A stretch of DNA of 64,000 bases from Rosettibacter primus (lineage in GTDB: Bacteria; Bacteroidota; Ignavibacteria; Ignavibacteriales; Melioribacteraceae), in contig NZ_JAYKGK010000005.1 of the NCBI RefSeq assembly GCF_036860675.1, positions 215,501 through 279,500 on the forward strand, read 5' to 3'. The notes under the pieces were generated by a model. The model was given only the letters and a program-made list of their open reading frames with translations, did no database searches and was not told the DNA's origin. This document shows positions 8,500 through 15,184 of this stretch, one piece after another (the stretch's first letter is position 1; each line of letters begins with the position of its first letter). The position numbers and the translations under genes were made by a program.

Positions 8500-9876
8500 T
8501 CAGAATGGAGTTTTAATTTCATAGTCAATAATATTTTCAACATTTGCTTTGCTTTTTGTAATTTTATTAGCAAATGAATGATTAAAATCCAGTTCAAACA
8601 TTTTGCCACATTCATTCATTTCCAAAACAAAACTTCTGCCACTTTGTGAATGTCTTGAACTGTCAAGTTTAACTACAAAGTAATTATCTTTAACTAAAAT
8701 TTTATTCGAACCAATATTTATTTGTTCAAGTCCAGCACGATAAGGATTAAAAATAGTGAAAATAAAATCGCTATCACGGGCTAAACCGATTGAATCGGCT
8801 AAATTAACTGAACTTGGTTCTTGGAATCCGTTTCTGTTTAGCTGACTTAACACAATTAGAACAATATTATTCTCTTTAGCAATAATTTTGAGTCGATTGC
8901 TTAACAAACTAATTTCTCTTTCTCTCGATTCGATTGATTTGTATTTAGAAAAATCATTTTTCATAAGTCCGATATAATCAATCATTACAACTTTCAAACC
9001 TTCAGCTTCTTTCAACTTTTTTATCGTAGCTTCAATTTCATTGAACGAAAGCAAATTATCTAAAATGAAAAGCTTTTTATCAGAAAATTTTTTTGTTACA
9101 CGCATTAAATCAGCTCTTTGAGAATCACTTAACTTTTTTGGATTTCTCAAAAGTTCATAAGGTATATTTAACTCCATAGAAAGAATTTTCTCGGTAACTT
9201 CCTTTTCGGTCATTTCAAGAGAAAAAATTGCTGAGGGTAAGCCTTGAAAAATAAAGTCCATCATTAGATTTAATGCAAAAGAAGTCTTTCCATTTTTGAA
9301 AGCTCCAGCAATGCAAATTAGATTGCATTCGCTAAGTCCACCTGTAAAATTATTAAATGAAGGAAACCTCTCTGTTTTAATTAATGATTTACTACCTTTG
9401 ATTTCCTCTTCAATTTCTTCTAAACATTCTTTAACTTTTTCGGCAAAGTTTTTTGGTTTTTCAAATCTTGAATATTTTTTTAACTCTGCTTTCAGTTTTT
9501 CCGAAGTTTCACTCAATAAATCCAAACCTTTAATAGAATCTTTAGCTTCTCCCAATGCTTCACGTAAAATTTTCTCAGTTTTTATGCTGTCAAATATGTC
9601 CAAAAATTCCTTTATTCTCAAAGAAATGTTTTGTGGCAAATTATAATCTGAAAAATCATTAAGAGAAAAACCATTTTTTTGAATTATATGATAAGCTGCA
9701 ATATGGTCAAAATTGCATGACTGATAAAATTCATCAAAAACCGCTTGAAAAGGTTTCGGGAAAAGTTCGATAGGAATTGCGTTTTTAAGTTCGATAGTAG
9801 ATTTAGGATTATACATAATTTCTGCGATTAACTGTTTGCACTTTTCATTAAGTAATTGTGATTTGTTTAACTTCAT
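8500..9876 (-). CDS. DnaB-like replicative helicase of the element
   Basis: 458 residues. An N-terminal helical domain of DnaB type (about 15-100) is followed by a RecA-like ATPase. The Walker A loop is GAFKNGKT (191-198), a variant of the usual GxxxxGK[ST], and FSLEM follows near 218-222. Walker B is VVMIDY (296-301) and the LSQLNR segment is at 343-348. DnaB-type helicases unwind DNA at forks as hexamers. It overlaps the O-like initiator by four bases (ATGA), so the two are translationally coupled, which matches initiator-helicase pairs in phages. The gene is not the host dnaB, given its divergent Walker A and its place inside the element. Confidence 0.85.
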   Translation of the reverse strand: MKLNKSQLLNEKCKQLIAEIMYNPKSTIELKNAIPIELFPKPFQAVFDEFYQSCNFDHIAAYHIIQKNGFSLNDFSDYNLPQNISLRIKEFLDIFDSIKTEKILREALGEAKDSIKGLDLLSETSEKLKAELKKYSRFEKPKNFAEKVKECLEEIEEEIKGSKSLIKTERFPSFNNFTGGLSECNLICIAGAFKNGKTSFALNLMMDFIFQGLPSAIFSLEMTEKEVTEKILSMELNIPYELLRNPKKLSDSQRADLMRVTKKFSDKKLFILDNLLSFNEIEATIKKLKEAEGLKVVMIDYIGLMKNDFSKYKSIESREREISLLSNRLKIIAKENNIVLIVLSQLNRNGFQEPSSVNLADSIGLARDSDFIFTIFNPYRAGLEQINIGSNKILVKDNYFVVKLDSSRHSQSGRSFVLEMNECGKMFELDFNHSFANKITKSKANVENIIDYEIKTPF

Positions 9877-10613
9877 ATTTTCAGCTCCAAAGTTTTTGGT
9901 CTATCGTTGATTTCATTTTTAGTTTCTCTATAAGAATTCGAATTTGACTTTAAAGGAAATAAACCTTGCCATTGATTGCGAATTGACTGATTTATAACTT
10001 CAATCGGATTAGGTTGTAATTCCAAAAATTTCAATTGCTTCTTAACTGAAAACTCAGTTAATTTCTTTTTAATTGACTTTCGATATTCAATCCATTCTTT
10101 CCAAACTTGAATAAATCCTTTTCTTTTTATTAAGCTTTCAGGTATAAGGTTTATAAAAAATGAATCCTCCTCTTTATTTATATTTTCTTTATTGTTTTCT
10201 TTATTGGTAATCGTTTTGATTACTCTACTGTAATTCTTTTGATTACTCTTAGTGTAATCTTTTTGATTACTCTTAGTGTAATCTTTTTGATTACACTCAA
10301 CAAACCAATCATCATAATTCTTATTTATTGAAATTTCTCGTGGTTTAGAACCAATATAATCGTTCTCAATTTTCAAAACATTTTTATTACATAATTGCTT
10401 AATGATTTTCCTTAAATTTTGATAACGAATATTTGTTGCTTTCTCTAAATACCTAAGGGATATTTGGCATGCCTTTTTATTAAAACCATAACTAAAACGG
10501 ATAACCGCTAATATTACCTTCAGCTCTCTACTCGAAAAATTTGCTCGAGTAATTGCTTCGAGTAACTCATTTGCGATTTTTGTGTAACCATTTTCACATT
10601 GAACATCAGCCAT
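9873..10613 (-). CDS. phage replication protein O-like initiator
   Basis: 246 residues. The first ~90 residues (GYTKIANELLEAITRANFSS, RELKVILAVIRFSYGFNKK, SLRYLEKATNIRYQNLRKII) match the winged-helix N-terminal domain of phage replication protein O. The middle is a low-complexity linker with repeats of NQKDYTKS, encoded by tandem 24-bp DNA repeats that look like iterons. The C-terminal half would contact the helicase. It overlaps the 82-residue gene upstream by eight bases and the helicase downstream by four. In lambda the origin lies inside the O gene, and the same arrangement is suggested here. Family call good; origin role inferred. Confidence 0.82.
   Translation of the reverse strand: MADVQCENGYTKIANELLEAITRANFSSRELKVILAVIRFSYGFNKKACQISLRYLEKATNIRYQNLRKIIKQLCNKNVLKIENDYIGSKPREISINKNYDDWFVECNQKDYTKSNQKDYTKSNQKNYSRVIKTITNKENNKENINKEEDSFFINLIPESLIKRKGFIQVWKEWIEYRKSIKKKLTEFSVKKQLKFLELQPNPIEVINQSIRNQWQGLFPLKSNSNSYRETKNEINDRPKTLELKI
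10212..10297. repeat. iteron-like tandem repeats inside the initiator gene
   Basis: GATTAC occurs at 10218, 10241, 10265 and 10289, i.e. every 23-24 bp. Units 2-4 each centre on an inverted repeat, GTAATC-TTTTT-GATTAC (perfect at 10255-10270 and 10279-10294, one mismatch at 10230-10246). The region is AT-rich. Position and form match the origin iterons within lambda O, so it is a candidate replication origin of the element. Confidence 0.6.
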
Positions 10614-10854
10614 CTTCTTCTCTCAATGAATTAATTATATAATTTATATCTTCAGGATTATCGCAAGTAATTAAATCATAAACAGGATTAATAAAATCGA
10701 GTAAATCAGCTTGGCAAGTTTTTAAGTGCTCTGAAAAAATTTCACGAAGCTGAGAGTTTGAAATTTTTGAAATCTGTTTTTTCAAAAAATCAGTTTGAAT
10801 CAAAATTGAACGCAAGTTCTCATATAAACCATAAAATTCATTATCATATTTCAT
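10606..10854 (-). CDS. small hypothetical protein of the element
   Basis: 82 residues, acidic and predicted helical, beginning MKYDNEFYGLYENLRSIL, with cysteines in KTCQAD and ITCDNP. I do not recognise it. It lies between integrase 1 (21 bp upstream) and the initiator gene (8-bp overlap) on the same strand, so it is probably co-transcribed with them. A role in control of replication or excision is possible from position only. Confidence 0.55.
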   Translation of the reverse strand: MKYDNEFYGLYENLRSILIQTDFLKKQISKISNSQLREIFSEHLKTCQADLLDFINPVYDLITCDNPEDINYIINSLREEDG

Positions 10855-10873
10855 TTTTTAACCTCTATAAATT

Positions 10874-11763
10874 CTTTAGTTTGTTGAAACATCATTTAAT
10901 TTTTCAATTGCACCTCTTAAGTTGTCAGGCTGCAAGTGTGCATATATTTGAGTAACCGAAACGCTTGAATGTCCAAGCAATTTTTGAACTTCATAAATTG
11001 AAACACCTTTTTGAACTAACCAGCTCGCAAATGTATGTCTTAAAGAATGAAAGTTAAGTTTTGGATTTATGTTTGCTTTCAAAACATATTTATGAAATTT
11101 ATGAGAAAGAAAATCTTGATTGATAGGTCTATCATTAATCGTAAATACAAACTCAGTTTTTTCTGTTAGTTGTCGTTCTGTAAGAATTTGTAACGCTTTG
11201 ATTGATAATGGAATTGTTCGAACTTTTTTTGACTTAGTTATATTCGTTTGGTTATCCAAGATAATAAAACGGTCTTTGAAATTAATCTGATTCCACTTAA
11301 GATTTAATATTTCACTTTGTCGCATTCCTGTTTGAACTGCAAGAATTACAATATCACGAATTACTTTTGAATCAATAACACTTAGCAATAAATCAAATTG
11401 CAATTCGGTAAAGAAAAGAGGTTGCTTTTGTGGAATCTTAAACCTTTTGATATTATCACAAGGATTTTTGATAAGGTAACCTTCAGCAACTGCACGATTG
11501 AACATTGAATTAATGCAAATAAAATCTTTCCTTGCTTGGTAAAGTGAACTCGAATTAATTCTTTGAACGAAATAATCGTTCAGTTTAGCTGTAGTAATGT
11601 CTTTGATTGGAATATTGTCAAAGAATTCAAATAAAAATTTGAGAGTGATTTTATAACCTTTGAAAGTCTTAGGTTTGTGAACTGTTAAAGAGAATTGAAG
11701 GAAATCGTTAATCAACTGTTGAAGTGGAATTGATTTCAGCTTTTGAAGTTTTCGCTCTTCAAG
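10874..11763. repeat. ~890-bp direct repeat covering the integrase 3' part, copy 1
   Basis: This stretch appears identical to 13723-14612 (offset 2,849). The match begins two bases outside the integrase stop codon and ends sharply at CTCTTCAAG in the codons near residue 63, after which the N-terminal coding parts differ. Such identity in DNA implies a recent duplication or continuing gene conversion. Confidence 0.9.
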
Positions 11764-11949
11764 TTCTCTTTGGAAATTAGCAAGGATTTTTAATGCTTCA
11801 GCTTTAGTTTTGCATTTAGTCGAAAATGAAGTTTCTTTACCATTTGACTGATAATGAATATAGTAATACCTATCTGAATGTTTTTTTAGAGAATTTACAC
11901 TTTTAATTTTCGTGTAATTTTGATAATTTCGTATTGCCTTACAAATCAT
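10876..11949 (-). CDS. tyrosine recombinase (integrase 1)
   Basis: 357 residues. The N-terminal ~62 residues form a variable arm-binding-like domain with the pattern RYYYIHYQSNGKETSFSTKCKTKAEA. A SAM-like core-binding domain (about 75-165) and the catalytic domain follow: Arg210 in TGMRQSE, Lys near 242, HSLRH (His301, Arg304), His327 in LLGHSS and Tyr336 in QIYAHL. All catalytic residues are present. Residues from about 64 to the end are identical to integrase 2 while the N-terminus differs. It leads the replication genes on the minus strand. No clear ribosome site precedes the ATG. Confidence 0.88.
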   Translation of the reverse strand: MICKAIRNYQNYTKIKSVNSLKKHSDRYYYIHYQSNGKETSFSTKCKTKAEALKILANFQRELEERKLQKLKSIPLQQLINDFLQFSLTVHKPKTFKGYKITLKFLFEFFDNIPIKDITTAKLNDYFVQRINSSSLYQARKDFICINSMFNRAVAEGYLIKNPCDNIKRFKIPQKQPLFFTELQFDLLLSVIDSKVIRDIVILAVQTGMRQSEILNLKWNQINFKDRFIILDNQTNITKSKKVRTIPLSIKALQILTERQLTEKTEFVFTINDRPINQDFLSHKFHKYVLKANINPKLNFHSLRHTFASWLVQKGVSIYEVQKLLGHSSVSVTQIYAHLQPDNLRGAIEKLNDVSTN

Positions 11950-11971
11950 ACTTTTTTACTTTTATACTTTC

Positions 11972-12006
11972 AAGCTGAAGGGTCGCAACCTTCAGCTTTT
12001 TTATTT
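11972..12006 (+). terminator. plus-strand terminator facing antisense transcripts of integrase 1
   Basis: AAGCTGAAGG and CCTTCAGCTT form a perfect 10-bp stem with a 7-nt loop, followed by TTTTTATTTTT on the plus strand only. No plus-strand gene ends here; upstream on this strand is the antisense of integrase 1. It would end an antisense RNA. Confidence 0.65.
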
Positions 12007-12027
12007 TTAATTTTACTTACACTAAAT

Positions 12028-12069
12028 AAAAAAGCCTTGCTTGAACAGAGCAACAAGCAAGGCTTTTTT
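12028..12069. terminator. bidirectional terminator hairpin with a loop that matches the next hairpin
   Basis: AAAAAAGCCTTGCTT and AAGCAAGGCTTTTTT form a 15-bp perfect stem with T-runs on both strands. The 12-nt loop GAACAGAGCAAC contains GAACAGAGC, the exact complement of GCTCTGTTC at 12108-12116 in a neighbouring hairpin loop. It lies downstream of the 319-residue gene on the minus strand. Confidence 0.75.
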
Positions 12070-12094
12070 GGTAGTGGAAACTTTATTGATTTTC

Positions 12095-12127
12095 TTAGCT
12101 TCCAGTCGCTCTGTTCAAAATTGCTAA
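12095..12127. other. second hairpin with complementary loop (possible kissing pair)
   Basis: CTTAGC (12095-12100) and GCTAAG (12122-12127) can pair. The loop between them holds GCTCTGTTCAA, complementary to the loop of the terminator at 12028-12069. A loop-loop contact or an alternative fold is possible. Confidence 0.4.
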
Positions 12128-12168
12128 GGTTTCAGAAAAAAAAGAACTAAACGAATATTGTTATATGC

Positions 12169-12192
12169 AAATTGGAAGCCACTTCCAATTTT
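12169..12192. other. short hairpin upstream of the terminators
   Basis: AATTGGAAG and CTTCCAATT form a 9-bp stem with a 3-nt loop (CCA), followed by TTTATT on the plus strand. It sits just past the stop codon region of the 319-residue gene and may help end its transcript. Confidence 0.45.
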
Positions 12193-12242
12193 ATTGGTAT
12201 TAGTAAGGTAATTTTGGTAGGTTTAAGTAGGTTTATAATCTG

Positions 12243-13202
12243 TTAATTAAGCAATCTATCTTCAATATTTAATTTTTTGCACCAATTCCTTGCTGTATGG
12301 TTACTAACACCTAATTGCTTTCCCATTTTGCTATAATTTATTTTACCGTTCTTTTTTATGCATTCTTTAGCAACAGATTTTATTTTATTTATAATTTCTG
12401 GTTTAATATTTGTCAGTATATTTATTGGGAATTCTTTGTGAGTTTCAGCTTTTCTTTTCTTTTTTAATTTCTCAAGTGCAATTGAATGTTCTCTGCTTAA
12501 GCTAATAAAATCGTTTTCCTTTCTTTGCAATTCCTTCTTTTTAATCTCATCTTCTTTTTTCAAAATCTCATTTGCTTTTTTCAAATTATTAGCAATTATG
12601 TAATGCTCGATATAATGAATGTTTAACACTTGCTTAATTTTTTGTTCACATCTTTCAATGCTAACTGATTGCTGAAAAATGTTATAATTAAACTCAATAT
12701 TTATATTTTGATTCTCTGCATTGAATAATAATTTATCATAGCTGATTTTTGCTTTCAAAGATGTGATTATTTTACTTAAAATTTCATAAAGCATTCTATA
12801 AGCAAGTGAATATTGATAATCGATTATTAATAATTCGTATCCCTCTGAAGATGTTTTAGTATAGGCTAAATCATTTTCAGGTAAAATATATTTTTTATTC
12901 TCTTCAGTGATTTTTATATCAAATGCCTTTAAGAACTTTTCGAAATATTTATCGAATGTTTCTAAGAATTTATTTTTAGGAAAATATTTTTCGAATAAAT
13001 AGATAAAAGCAAATTGAAGTTTATCAACATTACTTAAATTTTTTTGAATTTCTTTAGCAAATATAACATTATAATCTAAATTAGGATTTGATTCGAATCT
13101 TTCCTTTACTTTTGATTGAATGATTCCATAATCTAAATCAGGAACTGGGAATAATACTTTTTTTACTTCTTCGTAAATGAAAGAATATTTTTCGATTTTC
13201 AT
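12243..13202 (-). CDS. hypothetical protein of the element with C-terminal HTH
   Basis: 319 residues from the ATG at 13202 (MKIEKYSFIYEEVKK). An in-frame TTG at 13286 would add 28 residues (RTKRTTDSERFDSG...), but those codons coincide with a strong inverted-repeat structure and have no ribosome site, so the ATG is preferred. The body is helical and lysine-rich, with a coiled-coil-like stretch near the middle (LKKANEILKKEDEIKKKEL). The last ~35 residues, GKINYSKMGKQLGVSNHTARNWCKKL, form a helix-turn-helix that should bind DNA. I do not recognise the family. It could be a regulator of the element or a second replication protein. Confidence 0.65.
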   Translation of the reverse strand: MKIEKYSFIYEEVKKVLFPVPDLDYGIIQSKVKERFESNPNLDYNVIFAKEIQKNLSNVDKLQFAFIYLFEKYFPKNKFLETFDKYFEKFLKAFDIKITEENKKYILPENDLAYTKTSSEGYELLIIDYQYSLAYRMLYEILSKIITSLKAKISYDKLLFNAENQNINIEFNYNIFQQSVSIERCEQKIKQVLNIHYIEHYIIANNLKKANEILKKEDEIKKKELQRKENDFISLSREHSIALEKLKKKRKAETHKEFPINILTNIKPEIINKIKSVAKECIKKNGKINYSKMGKQLGVSNHTARNWCKKLNIEDRLLN

Positions 13203-13220
13203 TCCACTACCATTATTAAA

Positions 13221-13295
13221 AAATCCACTTGAACCGCTATCAAACCGTTCACTGTCGGTCGTTCGCTTAGTGCGAACACGGTTCAAAGTGGATTT
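13221..13295. other. branched RNA/DNA structure ahead of the 319-residue gene
   Basis: AAATCCACTTGAACCG (13221-13236) pairs with CGGTTCAAAGTGGATTT (13279-13295) with one bulge. Inside are ACCG/CGGT and GTTCGC-TTAGT-GCGAAC (13261-13277) hairpins, so a three-way junction forms. On the minus strand the outer stem is followed by a run of six Ts just before the start codon, as in an attenuator. An attenuator leader, a protein-binding site or an origin structure are all possible. Confidence 0.5.
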
Positions 13296-13499
13296 AATTT
13301 CAAAACTTGCTTCAGTGAATTATTTGATAGTTCGCTTATAACTTAAAAAAATCTTTTTTTTGATTCAATAATGCAAAACGAAACGAAATAGGTAAAAAAA
13401 AATTTGCTCATTCGTGACAAGTTGGGGTTTTAATTTAACCGCTCTCAAATACTCCAGAAAGAACCTAACCACTGATTATTTGTGTTATACTTGTGTTAT

Positions 13500-13715
13500 T
13501 TATCCTATCTTGTAACAGTTTTTTTCAAAAACTCTTTTTATTTTCCTTTTGCTGCCTTCTAATCCATAAATATACTTATAATCAAAACTATCAGTTAATG
13601 CAATAGATAATAAAACTTGAATACCTTCAGCTTTTAAGTCTTGGATTAAGCTATCGGGAAATAATTCATTTCTTTTAATCCATTTTGCATTTTTGAATAA
13701 TATTTTTTTTCTCAT
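13500..13715 (-). CDS. small hypothetical protein after integrase 2
   Basis: 71 residues, basic, starting MRKKILFKNAKWIKRNEL, with a middle part AEGIQVLLSIALTDSFDYKY. It begins 9 bases after the integrase 2 stop, so it is probably co-transcribed with it. Excisionase genes often sit beside integrases, but no HTH of that family is evident. Unrecognised. Confidence 0.5.
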   Translation of the reverse strand: MRKKILFKNAKWIKRNELFPDSLIQDLKAEGIQVLLSIALTDSFDYKYIYGLEGSKRKIKRVFEKNCYKIG

Positions 13716-13722
13716 ACTGCAC

Positions 13723-14612
13723 CTTTAGTTTGTTGAAACATCATTTAATTTTTCAATTGCACCTCTTAAGTTGTCAGGCTGCAAGTGTGCATATATTTGA
13801 GTAACCGAAACGCTTGAATGTCCAAGCAATTTTTGAACTTCATAAATTGAAACACCTTTTTGAACTAACCAGCTCGCAAATGTATGTCTTAAAGAATGAA
13901 AGTTAAGTTTTGGATTTATGTTTGCTTTCAAAACATATTTATGAAATTTATGAGAAAGAAAATCTTGATTGATAGGTCTATCATTAATCGTAAATACAAA
14001 CTCAGTTTTTTCTGTTAGTTGTCGTTCTGTAAGAATTTGTAACGCTTTGATTGATAATGGAATTGTTCGAACTTTTTTTGACTTAGTTATATTCGTTTGG
14101 TTATCCAAGATAATAAAACGGTCTTTGAAATTAATCTGATTCCACTTAAGATTTAATATTTCACTTTGTCGCATTCCTGTTTGAACTGCAAGAATTACAA
14201 TATCACGAATTACTTTTGAATCAATAACACTTAGCAATAAATCAAATTGCAATTCGGTAAAGAAAAGAGGTTGCTTTTGTGGAATCTTAAACCTTTTGAT
14301 ATTATCACAAGGATTTTTGATAAGGTAACCTTCAGCAACTGCACGATTGAACATTGAATTAATGCAAATAAAATCTTTCCTTGCTTGGTAAAGTGAACTC
14401 GAATTAATTCTTTGAACGAAATAATCGTTCAGTTTAGCTGTAGTAATGTCTTTGATTGGAATATTGTCAAAGAATTCAAATAAAAATTTGAGAGTGATTT
14501 TATAACCTTTGAAAGTCTTAGGTTTGTGAACTGTTAAAGAGAATTGAAGGAAATCGTTAATCAACTGTTGAAGTGGAATTGATTTCAGCTTTTGAAGTTT
14601 TCGCTCTTCAAG
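13723..14612. repeat. ~890-bp direct repeat covering the integrase 3' part, copy 2
   Basis: Partner of 10874-11763; see that entry. The repeat covers the core-binding and catalytic domains but not the first ~50 codons of this integrase gene. Confidence 0.9.
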
Positions 14613-14747
14613 ATTTTTTTTGAAATTAGAAAAGAACTTCAATGCTTCAGCTTTAATTTTAGTGCCTGTAGAAATTGAAGTTCTTTTACCGTTAGACTGA
14701 AGGTAATAAACATAATAATAACCGTTCGAACGTTTAGAGAGAGTCAT
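13725..14747 (-). CDS. tyrosine recombinase (integrase 2)
   Basis: 340 residues from the ATG at 14747, which has GGGAG eight bases upstream; a TTG five codons earlier is less likely. The N-terminal ~45 residues (MTLSKRSNGYYYVYYLQSNG, RTSISTGTKIKAEA) differ from integrase 1. The remaining 294-295 residues are identical, with all catalytic residues (Arg, Lys, HxxR, His, Tyr). The gene lies next to the right attachment repeat, the usual place for the element's own integrase, so this copy probably catalyses integration into tRNA-Ser. Confidence 0.9.
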   Translation of the reverse strand: MTLSKRSNGYYYVYYLQSNGKRTSISTGTKIKAEALKFFSNFKKNLEERKLQKLKSIPLQQLINDFLQFSLTVHKPKTFKGYKITLKFLFEFFDNIPIKDITTAKLNDYFVQRINSSSLYQARKDFICINSMFNRAVAEGYLIKNPCDNIKRFKIPQKQPLFFTELQFDLLLSVIDSKVIRDIVILAVQTGMRQSEILNLKWNQINFKDRFIILDNQTNITKSKKVRTIPLSIKALQILTERQLTEKTEFVFTINDRPINQDFLSHKFHKYVLKANINPKLNFHSLRHTFASWLVQKGVSIYEVQKLLGHSSVSVTQIYAHLQPDNLRGAIEKLNDVSTN

Positions 14748-14795
14748 CTTAAGAACTCCCAAACGCTCAATGAATCAGTAAAAAATTAGAAATTT

Positions 14796-14815
14796 GTCAT
14801 CAAAAAAGTCATCAC
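14796..14815. promoter_or_regulatory. candidate integrase arm-binding sites, right end
   Basis: GTCATCAA (14796) and GTCATCAC (14808) are spaced by 12 bp, the same motif and step as at 8026-8057 near the left end. They sit 29 bp inside the right att repeat and upstream of integrase 2. Confidence 0.6.
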
Positions 14816-14843
14816 AAGATAAAAAAACTTGGAAAATAGAATA

Positions 14844-14927
14844 AGAGTGGTTGAATGCGGCGGTCTTGAAAACCGTTGTCCGTGTAACGCGGACCGGGGG
14901 TTCGAATCCCTCCCTCTCCGCAAATCT
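14844..14927. repeat. right attachment-site repeat (attR)
   Basis: Copy of 7870-7953. It carries the tRNA-Ser sequence without its first 11 nt, so it is not a functional tRNA. Chromosomal sequence resumes at 14928, and no gene is seen between there and 15185. Confidence 0.9.
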
Positions 14928-15184
14928 ACACCAAGGCTTCGATTGGCAAACTAAGTATAATTTAAACTTCACTTGACAAGTCACTCCTGTTAGTAGACAA
15001 AAATTCCATTCAATCCTCAGTTAATAAGCACATATAATTCAAGTTTTTAACTAACTTTACCAAAAACTTATATCGATTCATCAAATTCTCTATCCATTAC
15101 AAATTCTTCTAAATTACATTTTCCTACATAAAAAATTATACTTTCCTTATCTTTATAAAAGTCAATCATTATTTTTAGAAAGTT

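Larger units (their letters stand above)
7870..14927. mobile_element. integrated element in tRNA-Ser with lambda-O-like replication module
   Basis: The ends are 84-bp direct repeats (7870-7953 and 14844-14927) that contain most of tRNA-Ser; repeat unit plus interior is 6,974 bp. All its genes are on the minus strand: integrase 2 next to the right end, a 71-residue unknown, a 319-residue unknown with a C-terminal HTH, integrase 1, an 82-residue unknown, an O-like initiator and a DnaB-like helicase. There is no structural, packaging, mobilisation or toxin gene that I recognise. It is best described as a satellite-like or plasmid-like integrative element with autonomous replication functions. 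Whether it still excises is unknown. Confidence 0.88.

Noticed and set aside
10212..10297. Short regular repeats considered as a CRISPR array
   Set aside because: There are no unique spacers, the period is 23-24 bp and the repeats are in frame inside a coding gene; no cas gene is present.
11920..12150. 76-codon plus-strand open frame beside integrase 1
   Set aside because: It runs through two strong terminator hairpins and has low-complexity content; no ribosome site.
13203..13286. N-terminal 28-residue extension of the 319-residue element protein from a TTG
   Set aside because: These codons coincide with a perfect-looking inverted-repeat structure and no ribosome site precedes the TTG.
7947..14927. 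Two separate elements integrated in tandem, one per integrase
   Set aside because: No third copy of the tRNA-Ser repeat or of the GTCATCA motif pair is found between the integrases (11950-12240 or 13287-13720).
14775..14984. 69-codon open frame on the minus strand across the right att repeat
   Set aside because: It is mostly translated tRNA-Ser sequence (the typical EGFEPPVRVTR artefact) and has no ribosome site.
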